Below, in pieces: positions 34,022 through 42,306 of a stretch of 64,000 nt of DNA; the stretch's first letter is position 1; every line of letters starts with the position of its first letter. The stretch lies in the NCBI GenBank assembly GCA_002345965.1, contig DDTF01000045.1, positions 54,531-118,530 on the forward strand, written 5' to 3'. This stretch comes from Flammeovirgaceae bacterium UBA2371. GTDB lineage: Bacteria > Bacteroidota > Bacteroidia > Cytophagales > Cyclobacteriaceae. The position numbers were made by a program, and so were the translations under genes. The notes beneath the pieces were generated by a model. That model was not told the DNA's origin. It saw nothing but the letters and a program-made list of their open reading frames with translations, and did not search any database.

Positions 34022-35326
34022 TTATTCGGGTGTTAATACCTGCTGCCTGCGTTTGGTAAGTCTGTTTTTTACCCATTCGTATATCTTTAAAATCGCACTC
34101 TGATATAGCTCAAAACACGTACCAACTACAGCCAAAGCGCCTAATGAGATGGTCAAATCCAGTTTAAAACTATACCAGTTAAAGAAATAAATCATTAAAA
34201 ATGACAGTAAAACTATCTGCAATAATTGCAGGATTACACTCACACCATCAAACCAGTCAGGTGATGTTCTGTAGATTAACCAAAATAATGCCACATTTAT
34301 CATACAGATGAAAATGGCAATTGCCCATTCCTGCCACGTGGCCATTACTTCAATATAATCTTCTGCCAAGATCATTGAAACAATATTGGCATGCACTACC
34401 AGTCCATACATATCCGGGTTGGCTTTACCGGCATATTGCTTGTTCAAGGGAGTAAAAAACTTGTCATCCCAAGAGGTGTCTGTGAAATCATCACCCATGT
34501 AGCCCATCAGCACAATCTTATCTGTAATGAGGCCAGGAAAAAATTCCTCATTCAATACCTGATACCAATCCAGGGCATAATATCTTCCTGCAAATGAGGA
34601 AGCCCCATAAATATCCAAAATGTTACCCCTGTAGTTGATTACCTCTTCGTAATTATCTCTTTGTAAAAACCGATTTGCTTTTTCTGGAGAATAAATACGC
34701 GCAACTTCAACTGAAAATGCATTGAGGGTATCCTTCCCCACTTGTAACCTTGGAACGAAGGTACGACACGCCTTAAAGGATTCTTGATTGTCGGCATCAG
34801 TTGGCAAATTGGCAAAGCCTTCATAGGCGTTGCCCCTTATGTCGGCATCAGTACGCTCCAATGAATCATATTGATCGTATATACCTGTATTGTATAATGA
34901 ATCAGTTTGTGTAACGCGGGTCACCATCACAACATTTCTCGCCTCAGCAATTTGATTGGCCAACATCGCATTGCCCATCACATCAATCAATTGCGGACAA
35001 TTAATTGTATCTCGAAGGCCTTTTTTACAATCAAAAAAACTATCGATGCCAATTACTTTAGGATTGTACTTATTTAGTATTCTAATTTGCTCTGCAACAC
35101 CTCGTCTTGGCAGAGCACCAATGTTTACAATTACAATATTGGTGTCAATAGAAGGATCGCTTCTCAATTGAGAAAAGGCAATATCAGTTAATTCCATGTC
35201 GCCCAGTGCCTGGCCGAGAGGATCAAACGCACTGAAGATTCTGAGGTCAGTTATCTGAACTATACCCCCCAGCGTGACAAACACGAACAGGGTAGTAAAA
35301 ATAACATCGGTGAAGAATTTTCGCAT
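34022..35326 (-). CDS. CHASE2-domain membrane protein without an output domain
   Basis: 434 residues from the ATG at 35326 (MRKFFTDVIF); an in-frame TTG upstream overlaps the neighbour and is unlikely. One membrane segment at ~5-25, a ~300-residue extracytoplasmic CHASE2 sensor (DTNIVIVNIG, NPKVIGIDSFF, DKIVLMGYMGDDFTDT, MYGLVVHANIVSMIL), then three hydrophobic segments (about 325-405) and a short basic end. CHASE2 normally feeds a kinase, cyclase or GGDEF domain; none is present. It is divergent from meaB with 47 bases between the starts. Confidence 0.82.
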   Translation of the reverse strand: MRKFFTDVIFTTLFVFVTLGGIVQITDLRIFSAFDPLGQALGDMELTDIAFSQLRSDPSIDTNIVIVNIGALPRRGVAEQIRILNKYNPKVIGIDSFFDCKKGLRDTINCPQLIDVMGNAMLANQIAEARNVVMVTRVTQTDSLYNTGIYDQYDSLERTDADIRGNAYEGFANLPTDADNQESFKACRTFVPRLQVGKDTLNAFSVEVARIYSPEKANRFLQRDNYEEVINYRGNILDIYGASSFAGRYYALDWYQVLNEEFFPGLITDKIVLMGYMGDDFTDTSWDDKFFTPLNKQYAGKANPDMYGLVVHANIVSMILAEDYIEVMATWQEWAIAIFICMINVALFWLIYRTSPDWFDGVSVILQLLQIVLLSFLMIYFFNWYSFKLDLTISLGALAVVGTCFELYQSAILKIYEWVKNRLTKRRQQVLTPE

Positions 35327-35373
35327 GAAAAGATTTAAAGCTAGTCGGCAATCAGTAAATTTAAAAATTAACA

Positions 35374-36402
35374 ATGGGAAGTCCTACACGTAAGCCTACT
35401 CAATCCAACTCCAGACTTACCGCTGATGCCTATGCAGATGGCATTCTTAAGCACGATCGCATCATCTTAAGCCGTGCCATTACCCTTGCAGAAAGTCGTC
35501 TTAAATCCGATCAATTGCTGGCCGAGGCACTTATCCAAAAAATATTGGCTCACACGGGGAAGTCCATTCGCATAGGTATTACCGGCATTCCAGGGGTGGG
35601 TAAAAGCACATTTATTGAAGCTTTTGGAAAGCACCTGACTGCCATTGGGAAAAAGCTGGCGGTGCTTGCCATCGATCCAAGCAGCCAGCGTACGAAAGGG
35701 AGTATCCTGGGTGACAAAACCCGAATGGATGAATTGGCTCGCGATGAGAATGCATTTATCAGACCTACGTCCGCTGCCAGCGCTTTGGGAGGCGTTGCGG
35801 ATAAAACCAGGGAAACCATTCTACTTTGTGAGGCCGCGGGATTTGATGTGATTATTGTTGAAACAGTTGGTGTAGGTCAATCAGAAATATCTGTGAGGAA
35901 CATGGTAGATTTTTTTCTTTTGCTCTTATTAGGAGGGGCTGGAGATGAACTGCAAGGCATTAAAAAAGGAATCATGGAAATGGCCGATGGTGTGGTGATC
36001 ACCAAAGCGGATGGTGATAATAAGAAAAGGGCCAAACAAGCTCAGGCTGATTATCAACATGCACTTCATTTTTTCCCTCCTTCTGATTCTGGCTGGATCC
36101 CCAAGGTATTAATCTCATCTGCTATCGAACACAGAGGAATGAACGAAGTATGGCAAATGGTTGATGATTTTAAAACTTTCACGAAAGCAAAAGGTTTTTT
36201 TGAGCACCAACGTACTGAACAGAATATAGAATGGTTTCACTCCTCAATAGAACAATTATTGAAAAGAGAGATTATGCAATCGGATTCACTAAGAAAAAAA
36301 ATGGAAACCTATGAGAGAAGTGTAGTGAATAAAAGCATGACTCCCGGTAGTGCTTCAAGAAAACTCGTTGAGGATTTTTTTTCGTCTCTCCCGAAGCACT
36401 AA
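35374..36402 (+). CDS. meaB: Methylmalonyl-CoA mutase-associated GTPase MeaB
   Basis: G3E-family GTPase that guards and reloads the B12-dependent methylmalonyl-CoA mutase. 342 residues. Walker A GIPGVGKST (71-79), LAIDPSSQRTKGSILGDKTRM, the switch region VETVGVGQSE and the NKxD-like TKAD are as in MeaB/ArgK. Mutase genes are not in this window. The next gene is an ABC substrate-binding lipoprotein on the same strand. Confidence 0.93.
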   Translation: MGSPTRKPTQSNSRLTADAYADGILKHDRIILSRAITLAESRLKSDQLLAEALIQKILAHTGKSIRIGITGIPGVGKSTFIEAFGKHLTAIGKKLAVLAIDPSSQRTKGSILGDKTRMDELARDENAFIRPTSAASALGGVADKTRETILLCEAAGFDVIIVETVGVGQSEISVRNMVDFFLLLLLGGAGDELQGIKKGIMEMADGVVITKADGDNKKRAKQAQADYQHALHFFPPSDSGWIPKVLISSAIEHRGMNEVWQMVDDFKTFTKAKGFFEHQRTEQNIEWFHSSIEQLLKREIMQSDSLRKKMETYERSVVNKSMTPGSASRKLVEDFFSSLPKH

Positions 36403-36421
36403 AACCAACAAACTTTATAAT

Positions 36422-37555
36422 GTGATCCGAACTTTATCCATTCCTTTTATTTTTCTTTGCACGCTGTGTTTCGTCTCCTGTCAACCACACACAAAGACAG
36501 ACGATGCAGAGGAAGTGTCGGACACTCATTTCGCAAAAGGGTTTAGCATAAAGAAATACGGGACGTATACCGAAGTTATTATAAAGGAACCCTATCCCAA
36601 TGCACCAAAAGCAATCAGGTATTTACTCGTTCCAAAGCATGAAAGCATACCTCCTCACGACAATGAAGTACAAGTAATTCGCACACCCATTGAAAGCATC
36701 GTATGTACTTCAACCTCTCACATAGCATTGCTAGACCAGCTTAATGCCATTGATTTGCTAGTAGGATTCCCATCGACTGATTTAATCAGCACTTCAAGAG
36801 CAAGGGCCCAAATTGACGCTGGCAAGGTGACCGAACTTGGTATTGATAACAACATGAACATGGAGTTATTGATAGCGCTTCAGCCTGAATTGGTGATGGG
36901 TTATTCCTTAGCCGGTGATTTAAGTAAGCTTGACAAGCTCAAAGAATTTGGAATTCCGATGGTAATCAATGCAGAGTATCTCGAAGACCACCCTCTTGGC
37001 CGGGCTGAATGGATCAAATATTTTGCCTTGTTTATTGACAAAGAACAAATGGCAGATTCCATTTTCACCACTATTAAAAATGAATATTTAAAATCTGAAG
37101 CCATTGCCTCGCAGGTTACTTCAAAACCCACTGTGATGAGTGGAATACTCTACGGGGATGCTTGGTTTCTGCCTGGCGGGAAGAACTACATGGCCAAGCT
37201 CTTCAGTGATGCAGGCTATCGGTACCTGTGGGAAGATGATAGCAGCAATGGATTTTTAAAATTGAGTTTTGAAACGGTATTGGCCAAAGGTGAAACCGTG
37301 GATTATTGGATTGGTGTGGGATCTTTCAAGTCACTTAGTGAAATGAAAAGTGCTGAGGAACGTTACTCACTTTTCCGGGTTTTTAATGATGGTGGTGTAT
37401 ATACCTACGATGCCCGAAAAGGGGCAACCGGAGGAAGTGAGTATTTAGAGCTCGGTTATGCACGCCCTGATATCGTGCTTAAAGACTTGATTAAAATCGC
37501 ACACCCGGAATTGGTCCCCGACCACAAGCTATACTTCCATAAAAAACTGGAATAA
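36422..37555 (+). CDS. ABC transporter substrate-binding lipoprotein (BtuF/FecB type)
   Basis: Periplasmic-side receptor of an ABC importer. I choose the GTG at 36422: it gives MIRTLSIPFIFLCTLCFVSC, a lipoprotein signal with lipidated Cys 20, and 377 residues; the frame is open further upstream inside meaB. The two-lobe fold shows SIVCTSTSHIALLDQLNA, NMNMELLIALQPELVMGY and YARPDIVLKDLIKIAHPE. The permease and ATPase at 9.8-11.8 kb have no receptor of their own, so they may be partners. The meaB neighbour hints at cobalamin, but iron or haem is equally possible. Confidence 0.85.
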   Translation: MIRTLSIPFIFLCTLCFVSCQPHTKTDDAEEVSDTHFAKGFSIKKYGTYTEVIIKEPYPNAPKAIRYLLVPKHESIPPHDNEVQVIRTPIESIVCTSTSHIALLDQLNAIDLLVGFPSTDLISTSRARAQIDAGKVTELGIDNNMNMELLIALQPELVMGYSLAGDLSKLDKLKEFGIPMVINAEYLEDHPLGRAEWIKYFALFIDKEQMADSIFTTIKNEYLKSEAIASQVTSKPTVMSGILYGDAWFLPGGKNYMAKLFSDAGYRYLWEDDSSNGFLKLSFETVLAKGETVDYWIGVGSFKSLSEMKSAEERYSLFRVFNDGGVYTYDARKGATGGSEYLELGYARPDIVLKDLIKIAHPELVPDHKLYFHKKLE

Positions 37556-37645
37556 CAAAGCCGGGTATAGTTCATTTATTTTAAGCTCAAAAGCTCACTA
37601 AATCCTTGTAAAAAGAAGACTTTTCAGTAGTCCTTAAAATAACTA

Positions 37646-37676
37646 TTTGACGGACCATTTTATCTCTCTAAATTTA
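37646..37676 (+). promoter_or_regulatory. Probable promoter of the beta-barrel gene
   Basis: TTTG (37646-37649), 19 bases, TAAATTTA (37669-37676), one mismatch from TAnnTTTG, ending 23 bases before the ATG at 37700. Confidence 0.6.
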
Positions 37677-37699
37677 ATTACACCCATCCATTTAAGGTC

Positions 37700-38449
37700 A
37701 TGAAAACAACTTTCGTTTTGGCCGCCCTGATCATAAGTTTTTCTTGCTATTCACAAAGTGATGATAACCAAAACACACCAAGCATGAAGGTGACCTTTGG
37801 CGCAGGGGTTAGCTTGATGAGCAAGTTTAAAAGAGGAAATGTAGACGAATTCTATCAAAGAATTGCCCCAGACCCGACCAACTTACCAGATGATGGCGCC
37901 AATGGCTTTAAATTTTTAAGTATTGGATTCCAGTCCTCAGCCCAAGGAAAACCTATACTTGGATTAGAGTTGCAATTAACACTCACTCATCCCTCAAGAG
38001 CAATATGGGGAGAAAATACTGGTTATGGATATGCCACTGATATGTATTTCAGTGCCAAGTTTGTGAATGTAGCCCTCAAATTAGGGCTACCTTTATCAAG
38101 TCGGGGCTATTTCGTTGTTGAGCCAGGGATAGATATGGGCTTCATGAATGGGAAAGTCGGTATTTACAATAGCCTTGCTTCCTACACTCAGGAGTTTTAT
38201 GAAGAAAGAGCAATTGGTATTGGCGGACATGCGGCATGTGGATTGGATTTGCCTTTAGGAAACGTGTTTGTAATTGCACTAAGAGCTGGCTACCGATTTG
38301 TTAAAATAGATGAGAGCCATGCAGATGCATCTAGCGACACAGGCTACTCAACATTCTACGTCAATGGTGTAGACGGTGAAACTTTGAAAGTAGATTGGAG
38401 TGGTATGTACATGACTGCAGGCATTATTTTACTGCTCGGCAAGAAATAG
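37700..38449 (+). CDS. Probable outer-membrane beta-barrel protein
   Basis: 249 residues with a signal peptide ending near CYSQS (about residue 19). The mature part alternates polar and hydrophobic residues in short strands rich in Gly and aromatics (VTFGAGVSLMSKF, LGLELQLTLTH, ALRAGYRFVKI) and ends on a strand, GMYMTAGIILLLGKK. This fits a small outer-membrane porin-like barrel. No specific function can be assigned. It is convergent with rpsJ. Confidence 0.65.
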   Translation: MKTTFVLAALIISFSCYSQSDDNQNTPSMKVTFGAGVSLMSKFKRGNVDEFYQRIAPDPTNLPDDGANGFKFLSIGFQSSAQGKPILGLELQLTLTHPSRAIWGENTGYGYATDMYFSAKFVNVALKLGLPLSSRGYFVVEPGIDMGFMNGKVGIYNSLASYTQEFYEERAIGIGGHAACGLDLPLGNVFVIALRAGYRFVKIDESHADASSDTGYSTFYVNGVDGETLKVDWSGMYMTAGIILLLGKK

Positions 38450-38484
38450 AAAAAAGAAAACCCTGCCTCTAAAGAAGCAGGGTT
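38450..38484 (-). terminator. Terminator after rpsJ (end of the str operon)
   Basis: On the minus strand AACCCTGC, an ~10-base loop and GCAGGGTT form an 8-bp stem followed by TTCTTTTTTC. It lies 28 bases beyond the rpsJ stop, showing that the str operon ends here instead of running into rplC. Confidence 0.8.
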
Positions 38485-38512
38485 CCAACTTTACCATTTA
38501 TAACTTCACTTA

Positions 38513-38818
38513 CTATACTTTGATCTCAACGTCAACACCGCTGGGGAGCTCTAATTTCATCAGGGCATCTACCGTCTTTGCGCTGTTGGAATAAATATCC
38601 ACCAGCCGCTTGTAGGTACACAATTGAAATTGCTCACGCGATTTCTTGTTGACGTGTGGTGAACGCAATACAGTAAACTTCTCTTTAATTGTAGGAAGAG
38701 GAATTGGACCGCTAACTACAGCTCCTGTTGCTTTCACTGCCCTTACAATCTTCTCTGAAGATTTGTCGACCAAATTGTGATCGTAGGACTTTAATTTTAT
38801 TCTGATTTTCTGGTTCAT
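38513..38818 (-). CDS. rpsJ: 30S ribosomal protein S10
   Basis: Head protein of the small subunit and, as NusE, a partner of NusB and NusG in antitermination. 101 residues. IRIKLKSYDHNLVDKSSEKIV and SPHVNKKSREQFQL are diagnostic. It is the last gene of the str operon, 13 bases after fusA; rplC, its usual downstream neighbour in many Bacteroidota, is at 9.5 kb. Confidence 0.97.
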   Translation of the reverse strand: MNQKIRIKLKSYDHNLVDKSSEKIVRAVKATGAVVSGPIPLPTIKEKFTVLRSPHVNKKSREQFQLCTYKRLVDIYSNSAKTVDALMKLELPSGVDVEIKV

Positions 38819-38831
38819 AGTGCGCTCCTAA

Positions 38832-40937
38832 TTATTTTACAGCTACTGCTCCTTTTGTATCTTCAATTACTTTATCAGCAAGGTTCTTAGGCACAGGTGC
38901 ATAGTGAGCAAAAGTCAAAGATGCTGCTGCACGACCTGAAGTGATGGTACGCAAGTCAGTAACGTAACCAAACAATTCTGACAATGGTACATCTGCCTTA
39001 ATCACCTGAGCTCCTGCTCTGGTATCCATTCCCTTCATGATACCTCTCCTTCTGTTGAGGTCACCTGTTACAGATCCAGTAAATTCATCTGGAGTCAAAA
39101 CCTCTACCGCCATGATAGGCTCAAGAATTTGAGGTCCGGATTTTTTTGCTGCTTCTCTGAAACCAATTCTGGCTGCCAATTCGAATGACAAAGAGTCTGA
39201 ATCCACATCGTGGAATGATCCATGGAACAATCTCACTTTCATGGAGTCAACAGGATAGCCAGCCAATGGTCCGTTCACCATTGCTTGTTCAAATCCTTTT
39301 TGTACAGCTGGAATAAATTCACGAGGAATAACACCACCTACAATGTCATTAACAAACTCAAGTCCTTCTTTACCATCGTCACGTGGTCCGATCTCAAATA
39401 CGATATCGGCAAATTTACCACGACCACCAGTTTGTTTCTTATATACTTCTTTGTGCTCAATAGACTTAGTCAAGGACTCTTTGTAAGCCACCTGAGGTGC
39501 ACCCTGATTTATTTCTACTTTAAACTCTCTCTTCAAGCGATCGATAATGATCTCAAGGTGAAGCTCACCCATACCTCTAAGTATGGTTTGTCCAGTTTCC
39601 TGATCCGTGTTTACACGAAGTGTAGGATCCTCTTCAACCAATTTAGAGATCGCCATTCCCAACTTATCTGCATCCGCCTGCTTTTTAGGCTCAATTGCAT
39701 AACCGATAACTGGTTCAGGGAACACCATTGATTCCAATACCACTAAACGCTTTTCATTGCAAAGGGTATCGCCTGTTTTAATGTCTTTGAAACCTACAAC
39801 GGCACCTATATCACCTGCCTGAAGCTTATCAATCTGATTCTGTTTATTGGCATGCATCTGGAAGATACGAGAGATCCTCTCCTTGTTTCCAGAGCGTGTA
39901 TTGTATACATATGAACCAGAATCCAAAATACCAGAATAGGCCCTTACGAAGCATAGGCGTCCTACGAAAGGATCGGTTGCTATTTTAAATGCAAGTGCTG
40001 CAAATGGCTCATCTTCTGAAGGCCTGATCACCACTTCTGCATCGGTATCCGGATTGGTACCGATAATATTATCTTTGTCCATTGGCGAAGGAAGTAATTC
40101 CATCACCAGGTCAAGCATGGTTTGAACTCCTTTATTCTTGAAGGAAGATCCACATACCATTGGAACAATTTTCATGTCAATGGTAGCCTTGCGAAGTGCA
40201 TTCAGAATCTCTGCTTCTGTAATTGAGCTAGGATCTTCAAAAAATTTCTCCATTAAAGACTCATCGTAGTCCGCTACTGCTTCCAACAATTTTTCGCGGT
40301 ACTCGTGTGCCTCTTCAACCATATCCTCAGGAATGGGAACTTCCGTAAAAGTCATTCCAAAGTCATCTTCATTCCAGATGATACCACGGTTGTTAATCAA
40401 ATCAACAACACCTCTAAAGTTTTCTTCAGAACCGATAGGCAATTGCAGTGCAACTGCATTGCTACCCAATTTCTCCTTTACCTGCTTGCAAACACCTAAA
40501 AAATCTGAACCTGCGCGGTCCATCTTGTTTACAAATCCAATGCGGGCTACTTTGTAGTTATCAGCAAGGCGCCAGTTTGTTTCAGACTGAGGTTCAACCC
40601 CATCAACTGCAGAAAACAAAAACACCAGACCATCCAATACGCGGAGTGAGCGGTTTACCTCAACGGTAAAGTCCACGTGCCCGGGAGTATCGATAATGTT
40701 CACATGATATTTTTGATCTCTGTAATTCCAGAATACAGTAGTTGCAGCAGACGTAATGGTAATACCTCTTTCCTGCTCCTGCGCCATCCAGTCCATGGTA
40801 GCTGCTCCATCGTGCACCTCACCAATTTTATGGTTTACTCCTGAATAAAAGAGAATACGCTCTGTAGTAGTGGTTTTACCGGCATCAATATGCGCAGCAA
40901 TACCTATATTTCTTGTGTACCTTAAATCTCTTGCCAT
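38832..40937 (-). CDS. fusA: Elongation factor G
   Basis: GTPase driving translocation of tRNA and mRNA on the ribosome and, with RRF, ribosome recycling. 701 residues. G1 AHIDAGKTTTTER, G2/G3 region ERGITITSAATT and DTPGHVDF, G4 NKMDRAG; domain IV contains GGVIPREFIPAV and domain V GYVTDLRTITSGRA. It lies between rpsG (gap 13) and rpsJ. Confidence 0.98.
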   Translation of the reverse strand: MARDLRYTRNIGIAAHIDAGKTTTTERILFYSGVNHKIGEVHDGAATMDWMAQEQERGITITSAATTVFWNYRDQKYHVNIIDTPGHVDFTVEVNRSLRVLDGLVFLFSAVDGVEPQSETNWRLADNYKVARIGFVNKMDRAGSDFLGVCKQVKEKLGSNAVALQLPIGSEENFRGVVDLINNRGIIWNEDDFGMTFTEVPIPEDMVEEAHEYREKLLEAVADYDESLMEKFFEDPSSITEAEILNALRKATIDMKIVPMVCGSSFKNKGVQTMLDLVMELLPSPMDKDNIIGTNPDTDAEVVIRPSEDEPFAALAFKIATDPFVGRLCFVRAYSGILDSGSYVYNTRSGNKERISRIFQMHANKQNQIDKLQAGDIGAVVGFKDIKTGDTLCNEKRLVVLESMVFPEPVIGYAIEPKKQADADKLGMAISKLVEEDPTLRVNTDQETGQTILRGMGELHLEIIIDRLKREFKVEINQGAPQVAYKESLTKSIEHKEVYKKQTGGRGKFADIVFEIGPRDDGKEGLEFVNDIVGGVIPREFIPAVQKGFEQAMVNGPLAGYPVDSMKVRLFHGSFHDVDSDSLSFELAARIGFREAAKKSGPQILEPIMAVEVLTPDEFTGSVTGDLNRRRGIMKGMDTRAGAQVIKADVPLSELFGYVTDLRTITSGRAAASLTFAHYAPVPKNLADKVIEDTKGAVAVK

Positions 40938-40950
40938 TGATTAGTTCTGA

Positions 40951-41421
40951 TTAGAATCTAAAATGAGAGAATGCTTTGTTTGCATCCGCCATTCTGTGAG
41001 TATCGTCTTTTTTCTTAATAGCGGCACCCTCACCTTTAGAAGCAGCCAAAATTTCTGCAGCTAATTTATCGGTCATGGTTTTTTCGCCACGAGCGCGAGC
41101 ATAGTCAATCAACCATTTGATGGTAAGATTGGTCTTGCGCTCAGGTCTCACCTCGATGGGTACCTGAAAAGTTGCTCCACCCACTCTGCGGCTTTTTACT
41201 TCCACTGAAGGCGCTACGTTGCTCATGGCACGTCTCCAAATTTCCAAGCCACTTTCACCTCCGCTCTTCTTTTCGATCTGCTCGATGGCATCATAGAAAA
41301 TGCTGTAGGCTACACTTTTCTTTCCTTCCTCCATCATATAGTTTACAAACTTTGTAACCATAGGATCCTGAAATTTAGGATCAGGAAGTAGGTATCTTTT
41401 TTTAGGTTTTGATTTCCTCAT
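40951..41421 (-). CDS. rpsG: 30S ribosomal protein S7
   Basis: Nucleates assembly of the 30S head. 156 residues. PDPKFQDPMVTKFVNYMMEEGKK near the start (residues 9-31; key PDP and KF.N) and GGATFQVPIEVRPERK are typical. It lies between rpsL (gap 11) and fusA. Confidence 0.98.
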   Translation of the reverse strand: MRKSKPKKRYLLPDPKFQDPMVTKFVNYMMEEGKKSVAYSIFYDAIEQIEKKSGGESGLEIWRRAMSNVAPSVEVKSRRVGGATFQVPIEVRPERKTNLTIKWLIDYARARGEKTMTDKLAAEILAASKGEGAAIKKKDDTHRMADANKAFSHFRF

Positions 41422-41432
41422 ATCTCAATCAA

Positions 41433-41819
41433 TTATTTTGCAGCACCTGCTTTAGGTCTTTTTGCTCCATATTTAGATCTGCTTTGCAGACGGCCATTTA
41501 CACCAGCTGTATCCAAAGCGCCACGGATGATGTGGTAACGAACTCCCGGAAGGTCTTTCACCCTACCTCCTCTGATCAATACGATAGAGTGTTCTTGTAG
41601 ATTGTGGCCTTCACCTGGAATGTAGGCGTTCACCTCTTTGCTGTTAGTTAACCTCACACGGGCTACCTTACGAAGCGCAGAATTAGGCTTCTTAGGGGTA
41701 GTGGTATACACACGGGTGCATACGCCTCTTCGTTGAGGGCATGAATCAAGGGCAGGGGATTTTGACTTAAACGTCAATTTTTTCCGTCCTTTCCTTACAA
41801 GCTGTTGAATGGTAGGCAT
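41433..41819 (-). CDS. rpsL: 30S ribosomal protein S12
   Basis: Decoding-centre protein. 128 residues. MPTIQQLVRKGRKKL start, TTTPKKPNSALRKVARVRL and RGGRVKDLPGVRYH. The lysines corresponding to the streptomycin-resistance sites (TPKKPNS and RVKDLPG) are the wild-type residues. First gene of the str operon, with a promoter about 40 bases upstream. Confidence 0.98.
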   Translation of the reverse strand: MPTIQQLVRKGRKKLTFKSKSPALDSCPQRRGVCTRVYTTTPKKPNSALRKVARVRLTNSKEVNAYIPGEGHNLQEHSIVLIRGGRVKDLPGVRYHIIRGALDTAGVNGRLQSRSKYGAKRPKAGAAK

Positions 41820-41857
41820 TTATATTTAGTTTAAAAACCTTCAAAAAATTCGGACTG

Positions 41858-41888
41858 CAAAGGTATCTAAAGTAGGACAGGATGCAAA
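41858..41888 (-). promoter_or_regulatory. Promoter of the rpsL (str) operon
   Basis: Minus strand: TTTG (41888-41885), 19 bases, TACCTTTG (41865-41858), followed by CAGTCC. A full match to the Bacteroidota consensus, with the same start region as the rplC promoter. Confidence 0.82.
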
Positions 41889-41936
41889 CCCTTGTTTAAA
41901 GATTTTTATAGGCTATTTCAGGCTAATTTGGCTGTT

Positions 41937-42257
41937 TTAGGCCTCTCCCACTGTTCCGCCAAAATTCATAGGAAATTTTGGCATTTCATCGGTCCTTTTA
42001 ATTGGCCCAAATGTGGACTCGTACTTTTCAATATTGTCTTTGAGGGCAGCCAACAATCTTTTGGCATGTTCTGGGGTAATGATAATTCTGGATTTTACCC
42101 TTGCTTTGGGCACCCCGGGCATTAGTCGTATAAAATCAACTACAAATTCGCTGTTGGAATGAGCAATCATAGCCAGGTTGGAATAGATACCTTCTGCTAT
42201 TTCTTCTGACAACTCAATGTTGATCTGGTTTTGCTGGTTCTTCTTTTCTTCTGCCAT
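41937..42257 (-). CDS. DUF3467 protein
   Basis: 106 residues, short cytoplasmic protein. INIELSEEIAEGIYSNLAMIAHS and FVVDFIRLMPGVPKARVKSRIIITPEHAKRLL (positions 39-70; key RLMPG and ITPEHAK) are the DUF3467 pattern. Its place just after rpoC recurs in Bacteroidota. Function unknown; location suggests a link to transcription or translation, which is only inference. Confidence 0.85.
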   Translation of the reverse strand: MAEEKKNQQNQINIELSEEIAEGIYSNLAMIAHSNSEFVVDFIRLMPGVPKARVKSRIIITPEHAKRLLAALKDNIEKYESTFGPIKRTDEMPKFPMNFGGTVGEA

Positions 42258-42269
42258 GGCCTGATAAAA

Positions 42270-42294
42270 CCAACCCTCCGAAGAGGAGGGTTGG
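42270..42294 (-). terminator. Hairpin after rpoC
   Basis: CCAACCCTCC and GGAGGGTTGG form a 10-bp perfect stem with a 5-base loop, followed on the minus strand by TTTTAT. It lies 12 bases after the rpoC stop and 12 bases before the DUF3467 start. The short T tract suggests partial termination or an mRNA-processing/stability element that lowers DUF3467 expression. Confidence 0.6.
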
Positions 42295-42306
42295 TCAATT
42301 TAATTA

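Noticed and set aside
9528..38512. Genomic island or prophage between rpsJ and rplC
   Set aside because: No integrase, transposase, direct repeats or tRNA target at the borders; contents are core genes such as mutL, rlmN, sucD, bshA and meaB.
39222..39731. A 169-codon plus-strand frame inside fusA
   Set aside because: Antisense to a highly conserved gene; no start signal and an implausible composition.
41820..41936. Terminator of the rpoBC-DUF3467 transcript before the rpsL promoter
   Set aside because: Only scattered GGCT repeats without a convincing stem and T tract.
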